This document shows, one piece after another, positions 9,355-17,893 of a stretch of DNA of 64,000 nucleotides. This DNA is from Roseibium sp. (GTDB lineage: Bacteria; Pseudomonadota; Alphaproteobacteria; Rhizobiales; Stappiaceae). The first letter of the stretch is position 1. Every line of letters starts with the position of its first letter. The DNA lies in the NCBI GenBank assembly GCA_017643215.1, contig JAEPNV010000006.1:62001-126000 (forward strand), in the 5' to 3' direction. Below the pieces are notes generated by a model. It had not been told where the DNA came from. It ran no database searches and saw only the letters and a list, made by a program, of their open reading frames with translations. A program made the position numbers and the translations under genes.

Positions 9355-10209
9355 ATGATTTCAAACGACCGCTGCTACGTGATTGCCGAGATCGGGATCA
9401 ACCACAATGGTGATCTGGGCAAGGCGCTGGAGATGATCCGCCAGGCGAAAGCCGCCGGCTGCGACGCGGTCAAGTTTCAAAAGCGCACCATTGATGTGGT
9501 TTACACCCCGGAGGAACTGGCCCGGCCGAGAGAAAGCGTCTTCGGCGATACCAACGGCGCTTTGAAATACGGCCTTGAATTCGGCACCGCGGAGTATGAC
9601 GAGATCGACAGGACCTGTCAGGGCCTTGAACTCGATTGGTTCGCCTCGCCATGGGATGAGGGATCGGTCGATTTCCTCATGAACTATGACAATCCCTACA
9701 TCAAGGTCGCCTCCGCCATGGTGACCGACAAGGACTTTCTGGTGCATTGCGCGAAGACCGGGCGCGATCTCCTTGTATCCACCGGCATGTCCGACCTGCC
9801 GCTGGTGAAACGCGTGGTCGGCACGATCCTCGATGCCGGTGGGCGGATCGCGTGCATCTATCATTGCACCTCGACCTATCCGACCCGCGATGAAGACATC
9901 AATCTGGCGGGACTCGACACGATCGCCAAGACGTTTCCGGGGATTCCGGTGGGCTATTCCGGCCATGAAAACGGCCTGATGCCGACGGTTGCCGCCGTGG
10001 CAATGGGGGCGGTGTCCGTCGAACGGCATGTCACGCTCGACCGCGGTGACTGGGGCTCGGATCAGGCCGCCTCGATCGAAATGGACGAACTCGGCGAGCT
10101 GGTCGCTCAGATCCGGCGGCTTGAAGTCGTGCGCGGCGACGGGATCATCAAGATCTACGACGAGGAACGTCCGATTGCCGAAAAGCTGCGGCGCAAAAAC
10201 ACCGTTTGA
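9355..10209 (+). CDS. NeuB-family sugar-acid (nonulosonate) synthase lacking the SAF domain
   Basis: The 284-aa protein is a TIM barrel of the NeuB family, which condenses an N-acetylated aldose with phosphoenolpyruvate to make nine-carbon sialic, legionaminic or pseudaminic acids. The diagnostic first strands are present (AEIGINHNGDLGKALEM, then DAVKFQKR), as are the DWFASPWD, STGM and GYSGHE segments. Typical NeuB proteins are about 340-360 aa and end in an SAF/antifreeze-like domain that closes the dimer active site. Here the protein stops right after the barrel, with no frameshift visible downstream. It begins a forward run of five genes, including a CMP-sugar synthetase-like gene, which supports a nonulosonate-like product. 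The exact sugar is unknown. Confidence 0.85.
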   Translation: MISNDRCYVIAEIGINHNGDLGKALEMIRQAKAAGCDAVKFQKRTIDVVYTPEELARPRESVFGDTNGALKYGLEFGTAEYDEIDRTCQGLELDWFASPWDEGSVDFLMNYDNPYIKVASAMVTDKDFLVHCAKTGRDLLVSTGMSDLPLVKRVVGTILDAGGRIACIYHCTSTYPTRDEDINLAGLDTIAKTFPGIPVGYSGHENGLMPTVAAVAMGAVSVERHVTLDRGDWGSDQAASIEMDELGELVAQIRRLEVVRGDGIIKIYDEERPIAEKLRRKNTV

Positions 10210-10267
10210 CCGAATCGTTCACCCGGATCTTGACGATCGTCTATGAGCGGGATGATCTGGAGACGCC

Positions 10268-11416
10268 ATGAAACGCCTGAAGATCATGCATCTGGCCTCA
10301 TTTGCGGGGAACATCGGCGACAACGCCATGCATGACGGGGCGTATCGGACGCGGGCGGCGGATTTCGACGACGAGATCGACTATTCCAGGCACGAAATCC
10401 GCGACTATTATCACTGGCGAAAGAGAGCCTTCGACGCCGCTTTCCTGGACGAGGCGAACGCGTCCGATCTGGTGATCATCGGCGGCTTCAGTCTGTTCCA
10501 GCTTTGGCGCGCGGAAACCCAAACGGGAACTTATGTCGACGCGCCCATCGATTTTTTCTCCAAGATCTCCAAACCGGTCGTGTTCTATGGCGTTGGCGCC
10601 GATGTCACGCGCGCGATCAATTCCGACGCCGTGGACAAATGCAAACGGTTCCTCGATCTCGTTCTGGGACTGGAAAACTACCGGTTTTCATTCCGCAACG
10701 ACGGCAGCGCCGGGCTGATCAGCGATGTGCTGGGCAACGGTTACACCGACAAGATGGCGGTCATTCCCGATGGCGGTCTGTTTGTCGGACCGGGTGATGG
10801 TGACCGGCCAAGCTTCCTGCCGCCACAAAGGTTCGTCGCCATCAACATCGCCGGCGATATGGCCGACATCAGATACGGCACCAGCGGGGAGACCCACGCT
10901 TTTGACCGTTTCCTGCGGGAAATCGCGGCGGGCATCGAAGCGATTTTGGCGCTGCCGGAAGAGGTCGATTGCGTCCTTGTTCCGCATATCTACAGCGACC
11001 TGAGCCTGATCTCCGCGGTGCTTGATCGTCTGGACGACCGGTATCGGCGGACCCGGGTCCGGGTCGCGCCGTATGTTCAAGGCGAGACCGGCTGGCGGGA
11101 CAGTTTTGAGTGTTACCGGCGCGCGGATCTCGTGATCGGAATGCGTTACCACGCGTGCCTGTCGTCCATGGGCTTTGCGACGCCAGTCTTGGGGCTGACG
11201 ACCCATCACAAGATCGCCGGTCAGTTCGCCGCTTACGGCCTTCAAGACCGGTGCTTTTCCTGGGATGGTGACCTTTCAGGCCTGTTTGAAACGGCCGTCG
11301 GCGAGTTGCGGGCCGGGTCCAAGATCCAACAGGACCTGGCGCGTATCCAGAGCCGCGAACGCGATGTCCTGCGGGCGCATCACCGCGATATTCAAAGCTG
11401 GATGCAGACCATTTAG
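10268..11416 (+). CDS. Polysaccharide pyruvyl transferase family protein
   Basis: This 382-aa protein matches the CsaB/WcaK family, which attaches pyruvate ketals from phosphoenolpyruvate to surface sugars. The N-terminal FAGNIGDNAM motif, the central VFYGVGADVTR segment and the late VIGMRYHACL motif are characteristic of the GT-B-like fold. The start at 10268 has a good Shine-Dalgarno sequence (GGAGA, 8 bases upstream). It follows the NeuB-like gene by 58 bp and precedes the methyltransferase by 15 bp, so it is very likely co-transcribed. Some members of this family act in other sugar chemistries, so pyruvylation is a family-based inference. Confidence 0.82.
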   Translation: MKRLKIMHLASFAGNIGDNAMHDGAYRTRAADFDDEIDYSRHEIRDYYHWRKRAFDAAFLDEANASDLVIIGGFSLFQLWRAETQTGTYVDAPIDFFSKISKPVVFYGVGADVTRAINSDAVDKCKRFLDLVLGLENYRFSFRNDGSAGLISDVLGNGYTDKMAVIPDGGLFVGPGDGDRPSFLPPQRFVAINIAGDMADIRYGTSGETHAFDRFLREIAAGIEAILALPEEVDCVLVPHIYSDLSLISAVLDRLDDRYRRTRVRVAPYVQGETGWRDSFECYRRADLVIGMRYHACLSSMGFATPVLGLTTHHKIAGQFAAYGLQDRCFSWDGDLSGLFETAVGELRAGSKIQQDLARIQSRERDVLRAHHRDIQSWMQTI

Positions 11417-11431
11417 CCGGGGGACATTCGC

Positions 11432-12178
11432 ATGGGCATCATCGACGCGTGCCTGAAGCTCTATGAGGGCCGTGACTATTTCGTCAGTTATCCCGCCCGG
11501 ACCGAACGGCAAGAATACTGGAACCAAACGCGGGATCCGGACGGCAACATTCGGGACATCCGGTCAGAACGTGACCTGCGCAAGGCCGATGTCGCTTACA
11601 TAGCCGACCACCTGAACCGCTTGCCATCGGGCCGCGTCATCGATGTCGGCTGCGGCCTTGGCGAACTGCTGGAGCAGGTCGATGCCCGCCACGACCGGCT
11701 GGGTTTTGATCTGTCCGAGGCGGCGGTTCGAGCAACCGGCGACCTGCCGGGTGTCAGCGCCGAGCGCCGTGCGTTTACCGAAGGGTGCGTCGATCCGGGA
11801 AGTTGCCGCGCGATCGTCGCTCACCACGTAATCGAACACATGGAGGACCCGGTCGCATTCGTGAAGGTGGTGCGCACCAGCCTGTCTGACGGCGGTGTAT
11901 TTGTCTGCGGAACCCCGAATTTTGCCTGCGCGGCCGCACGGATTTACGGCGACCGGTTCAGATTGCTGCACGATCCGACGCATGTGGCGCTTTTTACCGA
12001 CGAGTCCTTGATGCGCCTTTTGCGCGATGTCGGGTTTCGGATTGTCAGCGTTGAGTATCCGTTTTTCGGCACACGCTACGCGACAGATGAGGCCTGGCGG
12101 AAAATGCTGGCCGGCGATGCGCCGGTGTCGCCGCCGTTTTGGGGCTCGTTCGTGACGGTCTTTGCCGAAAAAGACTGA
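11432..12178 (+). CDS. Class I SAM-dependent methyltransferase
   Basis: The 248-aa protein has a standard Rossmann methyltransferase core with SAM-binding motif I (VIDVGCGLGELLE, about residues 68-80). A later HHVIEHMEDPVAFVKVV segment is typical of the Methyltransf_11/UbiE-like type often found in O-antigen and glycan clusters. A strong ribosome-binding site (GGGGGA) lies upstream of ATG 11432. Its place directly behind the pyruvyl transferase suggests it methylates a sugar intermediate or the finished glycan. The substrate cannot be identified from the sequence. Confidence 0.82.
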   Translation: MGIIDACLKLYEGRDYFVSYPARTERQEYWNQTRDPDGNIRDIRSERDLRKADVAYIADHLNRLPSGRVIDVGCGLGELLEQVDARHDRLGFDLSEAAVRATGDLPGVSAERRAFTEGCVDPGSCRAIVAHHVIEHMEDPVAFVKVVRTSLSDGGVFVCGTPNFACAAARIYGDRFRLLHDPTHVALFTDESLMRLLRDVGFRIVSVEYPFFGTRYATDEAWRKMLAGDAPVSPPFWGSFVTVFAEKD

Positions 12179-12243
12179 GCGCCACCGGTCGGACCAACCC
12201 AGATGTCCCGGTCTGCGGCGCCGCTATCCGGTTTAACGCGATT

Positions 12244-12390
12244 GCGGGATGTTCATTGTCATCCCGCATGCCTCACCATGCCGCCCCGGCCCCCGAGCCG
12301 GGGCCCAGCACTTTGCGGAAGGTGTTGTTTTCCAGGACAAAATACGGTGATTGCTGGGTCCCGGATGGCCGCTCACGCGGCCTCCGGGAA
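12244..12390. repeat. Composite palindromic intergenic repeat (alphaproteobacterial REP-like element)
   Basis: Three nested inverted repeats are packed into about 150 bases. GCGGGAT (12244) pairs with ATCCCGC (12261). GCCCCGGC (12283) pairs with GCCGGGGC (12297). TCCCGG plus GGCCGC (from 12360) pair with GCGGCC plus CCGGGA (to 12390). An outer arm, GGGCCCAGCA (12301), pairs with TGCTGGGTCC (12352). This is the layout of the dispersed palindromic elements found between genes in many alphaproteobacteria. It divides the sugar operon between the methyltransferase and the radical SAM gene. Confidence 0.7.
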
Positions 12391-12600
12391 GGCACAGAAC
12401 TGCTGGTAGGCCCAATGTCAGATTCCATGTCCTGATGCGTTTTGGCCGCGCAAAGCGCAATTGGTTCAATGACATATGCTTGCCCCTGGATTTCAAACCG
12501 GAAAGCAGTAGGTCTGAGGCGTGCGGAGCCTATTAAGAGTGCCGGTGGCTCCGGGGCGAAATACTCTGGATAGCTGTGGGTTTATCAGGGCTTGACTGTA

Positions 12601-12627
12601 TTGACTTCGTGCTTTTGCGCTTATGCT
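12601..12627 (+). promoter_or_regulatory. Candidate sigma70-like promoter for the radical SAM gene
   Basis: TTGACT at 12601-12606 and TATGCT at 12622-12627 are separated by 15 bp, slightly short of the ideal 17. A second TTGACT begins at 12592. The element lies about 100 bp before ATG 12731, in otherwise non-coding sequence beyond the palindromic repeat. It would let the last two genes of the run be expressed separately. Confidence 0.35.
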
Positions 12628-12730
12628 CAACGTTTAACGGTCTGATTCGTTTGAATCCGCAGGGGCTTAAGTCGATCCGGACCAAAGCTGAGCGCGTATT
12701 CGCCGCAGTGAAACACAAGCGGGCTGCAAG

Positions 12731-14467
12731 ATGAACATAGCCATTCCGGGAGCCTTTCTCGATTCTCTTGAGCGTAACGCCCTGAAGGGCGTCAAGGTCA
12801 CGTTCATCAACATGCCGATCCGTGAACAGGCGAAACCGAACAATCCCCCCGCCGGTCCGGCGCTGCTCGCCGCCCGGCTCCGCGAGTACGGCGCGGAACC
12901 GACGATCATCGATCTGAACATTTACCGGATCAAGGATGCGGAGGCCGAGCGCCGCGGCCTGGAGCTTGGCCGGTCGCTCAACTTCCAGGAAGCGCGGGGC
13001 TTGATCGGAAGGACGCTCGCCAAGGCCGGCGGGCAGCATCTGATCGGCATGTCCGGCCTGATCACCACGCTGTCCTGGCAGACCGAGGTCGCCCGGATCG
13101 TCAAGGATCTGGATCCCGATGCCATTTTGGTGAGCGGCGGCGGGCTGGCGACCCAGTTCCGGTCGGCCCTGTTCGAGTGGATTCCCGAACTGGACGCCGT
13201 GTCCCACAGCGAGGGCGACGACGTCGTGCTGAAGATCGCGCTGGACGCCAAGGCCATTCGGGACCACGGATTTGAAAAGGCCTATGCCGCCGGGCGGTTG
13301 TCGCCGTTTTTTCTGGAAATGCATGAAAACCGGCCGCGGTTTCTTTATCACGGCGGCCGGACGCCCAATCTCGACGCCCTGCCGTATCCCGCCTATGACC
13401 TTTTGCTTCAGGACGTCGACGGTTTTCCGGTTCTGGAGGAGTATCTTGCTGCTCCGGTCTGGGGCGGCAGCGCGCGCAACAGTTCCGCGACCAGTTTTGA
13501 GATGAAACGCAGCATCTCGACCATCTCGAGCCGGGGATGTCCGTTCGCCTGCAAGTTCTGTTTCCGCGGTGCGCAGGGCGAACGGAACTATGGGGTGCGC
13601 AGCGCACAGGATCTGGCCAACGAATTCATGGACTACCAGATCCGCTACAAGGTCGATTTCATCGGCCTGATGGACGACAATTTCATGGTCAGTCCGAAGC
13701 GCATCACCGAACTGGCCGATCTGCTGGAGCCGCTTGCGCGCGCCGGCGACCTGCGGTGGGGCGCGCATGGCCGCCTGGATGAGGCCGCGGACCTGCGCCC
13801 GACACGCGGCGGCGGCTACAAGATGGCCGAGGTGCTGCGCGTCAAGGAAATGCGCCGCGCCGGCTGCATCTACATCGGATTTGGCGCTGAATCGGCTTCG
13901 CCCAAGGTTCTCGACGACATGGGCAAGGGCGGCTTCATGCTCAATGTCGGGCTGGAAAAGATCGGCGGCTTTGAGTTCCCGCGCGCCATGACACAAGGCA
14001 TGCGCAATACGCTCGAGGCCGACATTCACGGCAATTGCACCTGGATCATGGGCTATCCGGGCGAGAACTTGAGGGATCTTCAAACCAGCATTGGCTTCAT
14101 CAGATGGCAGCAGGACCTTGTCACGGAAGGCTTGAAGGCGGGCACCGAAGACCATGACAAGGCGATCGCGTCGATCAACACGTCCGTCTTCACCGCCACC
14201 GCCTATCCCGGCACGGAAATGTTCCAGCATCCCAAGGTACGCAAGGTGATCGGCGAGGTGTTCGATCTGAAGTTCGACCCTAAAACGCATCAGCCGGTCG
14301 CCGACGAGAATTTCCGCCAATATGTGCTGGAACTGAACGACGCCACCAAAATGATCACCAATGCCGATGGCCGGCCGCTCAACTACAGCGACATGACGGA
14401 CGATCAGTTCGTGGAGGTTCGCGAAATGCTCGACGCCCGTGATCTCGACGGCGTGCTCGGGCTTTAG
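12731..14467 (+). CDS. B12-binding-domain radical SAM protein
   Basis: The 578-aa enzyme has an N-terminal cobalamin-binding-like Rossmann region (about residues 20-190, including PPAGPALLAARLREYG). It then has a radical SAM core with the 4Fe-4S motif CPFACKFC near residue 270, preceded by the usual ISSRG. Later segments (GFGAESASPKVLDDM and WIMGYPGEN) match the B12-rSAM (BchE/HpnP-like) barrel. Such enzymes methylate unactivated carbon or phosphorus, or carry out ring and cyclisation chemistry. Between sugar biosynthesis genes, C-methylation or rearrangement of a sugar is the simplest inference. It precedes the CMP-sugar synthetase-like gene by 15 bp. Confidence 0.87.
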   Translation: MNIAIPGAFLDSLERNALKGVKVTFINMPIREQAKPNNPPAGPALLAARLREYGAEPTIIDLNIYRIKDAEAERRGLELGRSLNFQEARGLIGRTLAKAGGQHLIGMSGLITTLSWQTEVARIVKDLDPDAILVSGGGLATQFRSALFEWIPELDAVSHSEGDDVVLKIALDAKAIRDHGFEKAYAAGRLSPFFLEMHENRPRFLYHGGRTPNLDALPYPAYDLLLQDVDGFPVLEEYLAAPVWGGSARNSSATSFEMKRSISTISSRGCPFACKFCFRGAQGERNYGVRSAQDLANEFMDYQIRYKVDFIGLMDDNFMVSPKRITELADLLEPLARAGDLRWGAHGRLDEAADLRPTRGGGYKMAEVLRVKEMRRAGCIYIGFGAESASPKVLDDMGKGGFMLNVGLEKIGGFEFPRAMTQGMRNTLEADIHGNCTWIMGYPGENLRDLQTSIGFIRWQQDLVTEGLKAGTEDHDKAIASINTSVFTATAYPGTEMFQHPKVRKVIGEVFDLKFDPKTHQPVADENFRQYVLELNDATKMITNADGRPLNYSDMTDDQFVEVREMLDARDLDGVLGL

Positions 14468-14482
14468 CGACTGGAACGCAGG

Positions 14483-15190
14483 ATGGCGAAAAACATTGTA
14501 GCGATGGTCCCCGCGCGCGTTGGCAGTGAGGGCCTTAAGAACAAGAACATCCGGCCTTTGCGGGGTCTTCCGCTGTTGGCGCACAGCCTGAAACCGGCGC
14601 TCAAATGCGATCACGTGTCGGCGACCTATCTGAACAGTGACAGCCCGGACTACCTGAACATCGGCGCGTCCTTTGGCGCCAAGACCTACCGGCGCCCGGA
14701 CCATCTGGGCAATGCTGACACGACGATGCAGGCTGTGGTGTCGGACTTTGTGACAACCCTGCGCGGGCGCGGCGAAGCGGTCGACGCGGTTCTGGTGCTT
14801 TACCCGACCTATCCGTTCCGCACGCCCGAACTTCTGTCCGACATTGTCGACCACTACCTGGCCCATGAGGAGTGCCACAGTGTCATCGGGCTCAAGAAAC
14901 CGGAAACCCATCCGTTCTTGTGCGTGACACGGGCCGATGACGGGTCAATTTCGAACTTCATCGACTACGACATCGACAAATACTACCGGCGGCAGGATTA
15001 CCCGTCCTGTTATCAGATCACGGCATGGGCTTTGGTCGTGAATGCCGATCACGTCGACAGCCTGAACGCGCAGCTCCTGTCCAACAAGACGTTTGGCTTC
15101 GTGGTGCCGGATTCGGTGCGGGTGGTCGATATCGACACGTCCCTGGAATTCCAGTTCGCGGAGTTCCTTCTGGAAAAGGGCTATCTCTGA
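14483..15190 (+). CDS. NeuA-like acylneuraminate cytidylyltransferase family protein
   Basis: This 235-aa nucleotidyltransferase starts with the family loop VPARVGSEGLKNKNIRPL, matching the CTP-binding P-loop-like motif of CMP-sialic, CMP-legionaminic and CMP-pseudaminic acid synthetases. The YPTYPFRTPELL and DIDTSLEFQFAE segments are also typical. It would activate the sugar acid made by the NeuB-like enzyme as a CMP-sugar for transfer. It is the last gene of the forward sugar run and is separated by about 95 bp from the convergent TPR-glycosyltransferase. It is unusual that synthase and activator are split by four other genes. Confidence 0.83.
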   Translation: MAKNIVAMVPARVGSEGLKNKNIRPLRGLPLLAHSLKPALKCDHVSATYLNSDSPDYLNIGASFGAKTYRRPDHLGNADTTMQAVVSDFVTTLRGRGEAVDAVLVLYPTYPFRTPELLSDIVDHYLAHEECHSVIGLKKPETHPFLCVTRADDGSISNFIDYDIDKYYRRQDYPSCYQITAWALVVNADHVDSLNAQLLSNKTFGFVVPDSVRVVDIDTSLEFQFAEFLLEKGYL

Positions 15191-15284
15191 CGATCAGTGG
15201 CGCTGCAAGTGCCCGCCCGCACTTCAGGCATGCCTGTTTTGCGCCATCTGCCGGTCGAACTGGCGCCAGCCTGCGGAAACCAGA

Positions 15285-17183
15285 TTACTCGGGCGGTTTT
15301 AGCCCCAGACGCTGGAGCCGCGGGCCTGGATCGAAATTGGCCGCCAGCTTTTCGACTTCGCCGACAAGGTCACCGAGAACATCCGTTGATTCCTTGTCCG
15401 GCCGGATCCGGATGTATTTGCACGATGGATACCACGGCGGGTTTTGCTGACCGAGCAACACGGAGGTTTGCACCGGCCCAAACCGCACGCATGGAATATC
15501 CAGAACACCGGTCAGTTCCCCGACGCTGATGTTGGACGTGACGACCAGATCGCAAATCGCTGTCAGCGCCAGAACGCTGTCGAGATCGTCGAACAGATCC
15601 ACATCGGGATAGTTGACGAAATTCCCGTCCGTCACGGTTTCCAGGAACGTGATTTCCCTGTCGACGCATTTGTACTGAAGGTTGATGTAGGTGACGCCGT
15701 CCACTTTCAGGACCGGTTGGAATTGCGGGGCGGACATGTAATAGCGCGCGCGGCTGACATCGAGGTTCTTCGACCGCCAGGCCACTCCGACGATCGGCCC
15801 ATCGGCGCGCACGCCCAGCCGTTCCAGATAACCGACCGCTTTTTCGCGGTCGAACGTGTAAACCGGCCGCTTGGCGGTTTTGAATTTGTCAAAGCTCCGC
15901 CGGTAGAACCGGGGCAGATCCGCGATCGGGATCTGGAAATCATAGTCTTCCAATGTCGCGTTGTAGTCCGGTGTCTTGTCGACATTCGGCCGCCGGCATT
16001 CGATGTCCGGAAACGCCCGCCGGAAGATATCGAGCGATTTTGGCGGGCCTTCATAGATGATCTGTCCGGCCTGCTCCTGCAATTCGGGCAGCAGCGTTCC
16101 GTAACGGACCGTGTCGCCAAGACCCTGGTCGGTCCAAACGAGGATGGTTTTGTCGGATATGTCCTCGCCGCGCCACACCGGAACATTGAACGTCCTCTTG
16201 ATGACGCCCTTGACGCCGACAAAACGGCTTGGATGGAGATCCCATCCCTTTTCCAGATCCCCCAGCGCCAGGAACGTGAGGGCGATGTTCCAGTCGATAT
16301 TGGTCCGCTGATCCTTGGTCAGACGCTTGGCCTGGCCGAAGGACTTCAGGGCTTTCTCCGGATCGCCAATCATCAGGTAGTGGACGCCGAGCGTGACATG
16401 CCGGTGGTAATTGTCCGGGTCGTCCTTCACCGCCCGTTCGCCGTAGGGGATGCCCTCCAGATTTCGGCTGAGCGCGAACATCAACCGCGAGATCTCGTGT
16501 TGGACCTCGCCGTCATTTGGAAACCGTTCCAGCGCCACGGCCAGCTCAGCCTCGGCGTTGTCATAGTCCTGGAGTTCCAGCCGGCAGCGGGCGCGATCGA
16601 CGAAGTGGCGCACGTCATGCGGCTCGAGCAGCGCCGCCTTGTTGAAGAAGACCAGCGCCTTGTCGAATTGCTTGTCGTCGCGCAGCAGCACGCCGTAATT
16701 GCGATAGGCTTCCGTGTAATTGGGCTGGTCGAGGATCAGATCCTGAAAAAGCTGTTCGGCCTCCTCTTTGCGGTCCAGTTTTGTGAGGGTAATGGCCTTC
16801 AGGTTGCGGGCTTCGATCTGGCGCGGATCTAGCGTCAGAGCGATGTCCGCATCACCCAGGATCTCCTCGGTCGGAATGCCGGGTAGATCGGATTTCGCGC
16901 GCCCCAGATTGGCGTGGAAGGCGGCTTGATTCGGCGACAACTTGATCGCCCTTTCAATCATTTCCACGGCCCGTTTTGGGTAGCCGAGCTGACGGTAGCA
17001 CACGCCGGCGAGGTGCAAGGCGTCCGCATTTGCCGGCGACTTTTTCAGGACCGCCTTATAGATGCGCAGCGCCTTTTCGATGTTTCCGGCCTTTTGCTGC
17101 GCCAAACCCTGTTTGAGCTTTTCCCGGAGCGGATTGACGGCGGCTGGTCGGGCGGGAGTTCGAACGGCGTGTCGGGCGACCAT
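15285..17183 (-). CDS. TPR-repeat protein with GT-B glycosyltransferase-like C-terminal domain
   Basis: The 632-aa protein has about eight tetratricopeptide repeats in its first 330 residues (for example NADALHLAGVCYRQLGYPKRA). A C-terminal GT9/GT41-like domain carries LVWTDQGLGDTVRYG, VGVAWRSKNLD and a late DLVVTSNISVGEL segment. Related TPR-glycosyltransferases modify flagellin or other surface proteins and often lie next to nonulosonate genes, which fits this location. The frame extends upstream to 17426, but ATG 17183 has an AAGGT Shine-Dalgarno sequence and begins the conserved part. It is transcribed toward the sugar genes. The donor sugar and acceptor protein are unknown. Confidence 0.8.
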   Translation of the reverse strand: MVARHAVRTPARPAAVNPLREKLKQGLAQQKAGNIEKALRIYKAVLKKSPANADALHLAGVCYRQLGYPKRAVEMIERAIKLSPNQAAFHANLGRAKSDLPGIPTEEILGDADIALTLDPRQIEARNLKAITLTKLDRKEEAEQLFQDLILDQPNYTEAYRNYGVLLRDDKQFDKALVFFNKAALLEPHDVRHFVDRARCRLELQDYDNAEAELAVALERFPNDGEVQHEISRLMFALSRNLEGIPYGERAVKDDPDNYHRHVTLGVHYLMIGDPEKALKSFGQAKRLTKDQRTNIDWNIALTFLALGDLEKGWDLHPSRFVGVKGVIKRTFNVPVWRGEDISDKTILVWTDQGLGDTVRYGTLLPELQEQAGQIIYEGPPKSLDIFRRAFPDIECRRPNVDKTPDYNATLEDYDFQIPIADLPRFYRRSFDKFKTAKRPVYTFDREKAVGYLERLGVRADGPIVGVAWRSKNLDVSRARYYMSAPQFQPVLKVDGVTYINLQYKCVDREITFLETVTDGNFVNYPDVDLFDDLDSVLALTAICDLVVTSNISVGELTGVLDIPCVRFGPVQTSVLLGQQNPPWYPSCKYIRIRPDKESTDVLGDLVGEVEKLAANFDPGPRLQRLGLKPPE

Positions 17184-17893
17184 CGCGCGGCGGACCTTTT
17201 TTGAGTACCAGACAGAATCACCGGAAAAGTCTATCAGAACCGGTCCGGGCCGCGACTGCGGCCGCCAGTCTGGCGCCGATTGTCTGGGGATGAAGGCAGA
17301 TTTGCGCGTAAAACACTTGTCCGCTGACAGGTTGTGCGGCTTCGATCCCATCGAGATTCGGCAAATCAGCGGCCGGCGCCCGCGGTCTGATGGACGGTGG
17401 ATGCGGAAAAGGCGGATCCGCTCCAAAAGCGCCGCCAGCCATCTGGTGTTTCAAACATCGGATTTTTACTGTATAGTAATAACTCTATAGGTAGTGGGGC
17501 GGACACGCGTTTCCTGGTTCGTCAGGTGTTCGCCTCAACGCGCCCGCCGGTCCCCGGCGGCAGCGCACGAAACATGGGATGGCCCGATCTCCGCGGGGCT
17601 GGACCATGGCACGGCCCGGTACTTGCCGGGCCGTGCTTTAAAGTCACGTGGCCGGTGTTTGGTTCGATCCCGGGCCATACACGTTGGTTTTCCAGACATA
17701 CCATTGGCAGTTTTTGGGATTAGGTTTGACAACAAACCATTCTGACCGAACAGTGGCGGTTGGACAGCCGAACCATGGAAAGCTGGGGCCATGACCCTGT
17801 CTTGATACGTCTGGCTGCCCATTCCCGCGGCCACCTGTTCTGGCTATGATCGGGTCGAGCGGTAAATTGGGCACGATATCTGGATCCGGAAGA
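17184..17893. other. Divergent intergenic region between TPR-glycosyltransferase and GNAT-like genes
   Basis: This 710-bp stretch shows no convincing gene. It holds an AT-rich patch near 17460-17495 (with TATAGTAAT) that may be promoter sequence, and a strong isolated hairpin at 17609-17636. A T-arm-like GGTTCGATCCC near 17660 is not part of any foldable tRNA. The frame of the TPR gene stays open to 17426, so part of this region could be its 5' coding extension, though composition does not favour it. Confidence 0.45.
17609..17636. terminator. Strong isolated hairpin (terminator-like or structured element)
   Basis: GCACGGCCCGG (17609-17619) and CCGGGCCGTGC (17626-17636) form a perfect 11-bp stem with a six-base loop, followed by TTTAAA. 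It ends no recognisable gene: the flanking genes diverge from this region. It may be an orphan terminator, the end of a small RNA, or a repeat element. Confidence 0.4.

Noticed and set aside
12533-14911. A very long open frame on the minus strand opposite the radical SAM and CMP-sugar synthetase genes
   Set aside because: It is antisense to two clear genes, is Arg/His/Gly-rich, and matches no family. High-GC codon bias leaves such frames open by chance. The same applies to frames opposite the ligase (21650-23158), cysS (55407-56828), cimA (57388-58800) and the TPR gene (15444-16832).
17640-17690. tRNA-like T-arm sequence GGTTCGATCCC
   Set aside because: The 5-bp T stem does not pair well and no acceptor, D or anticodon arm can be built around it.
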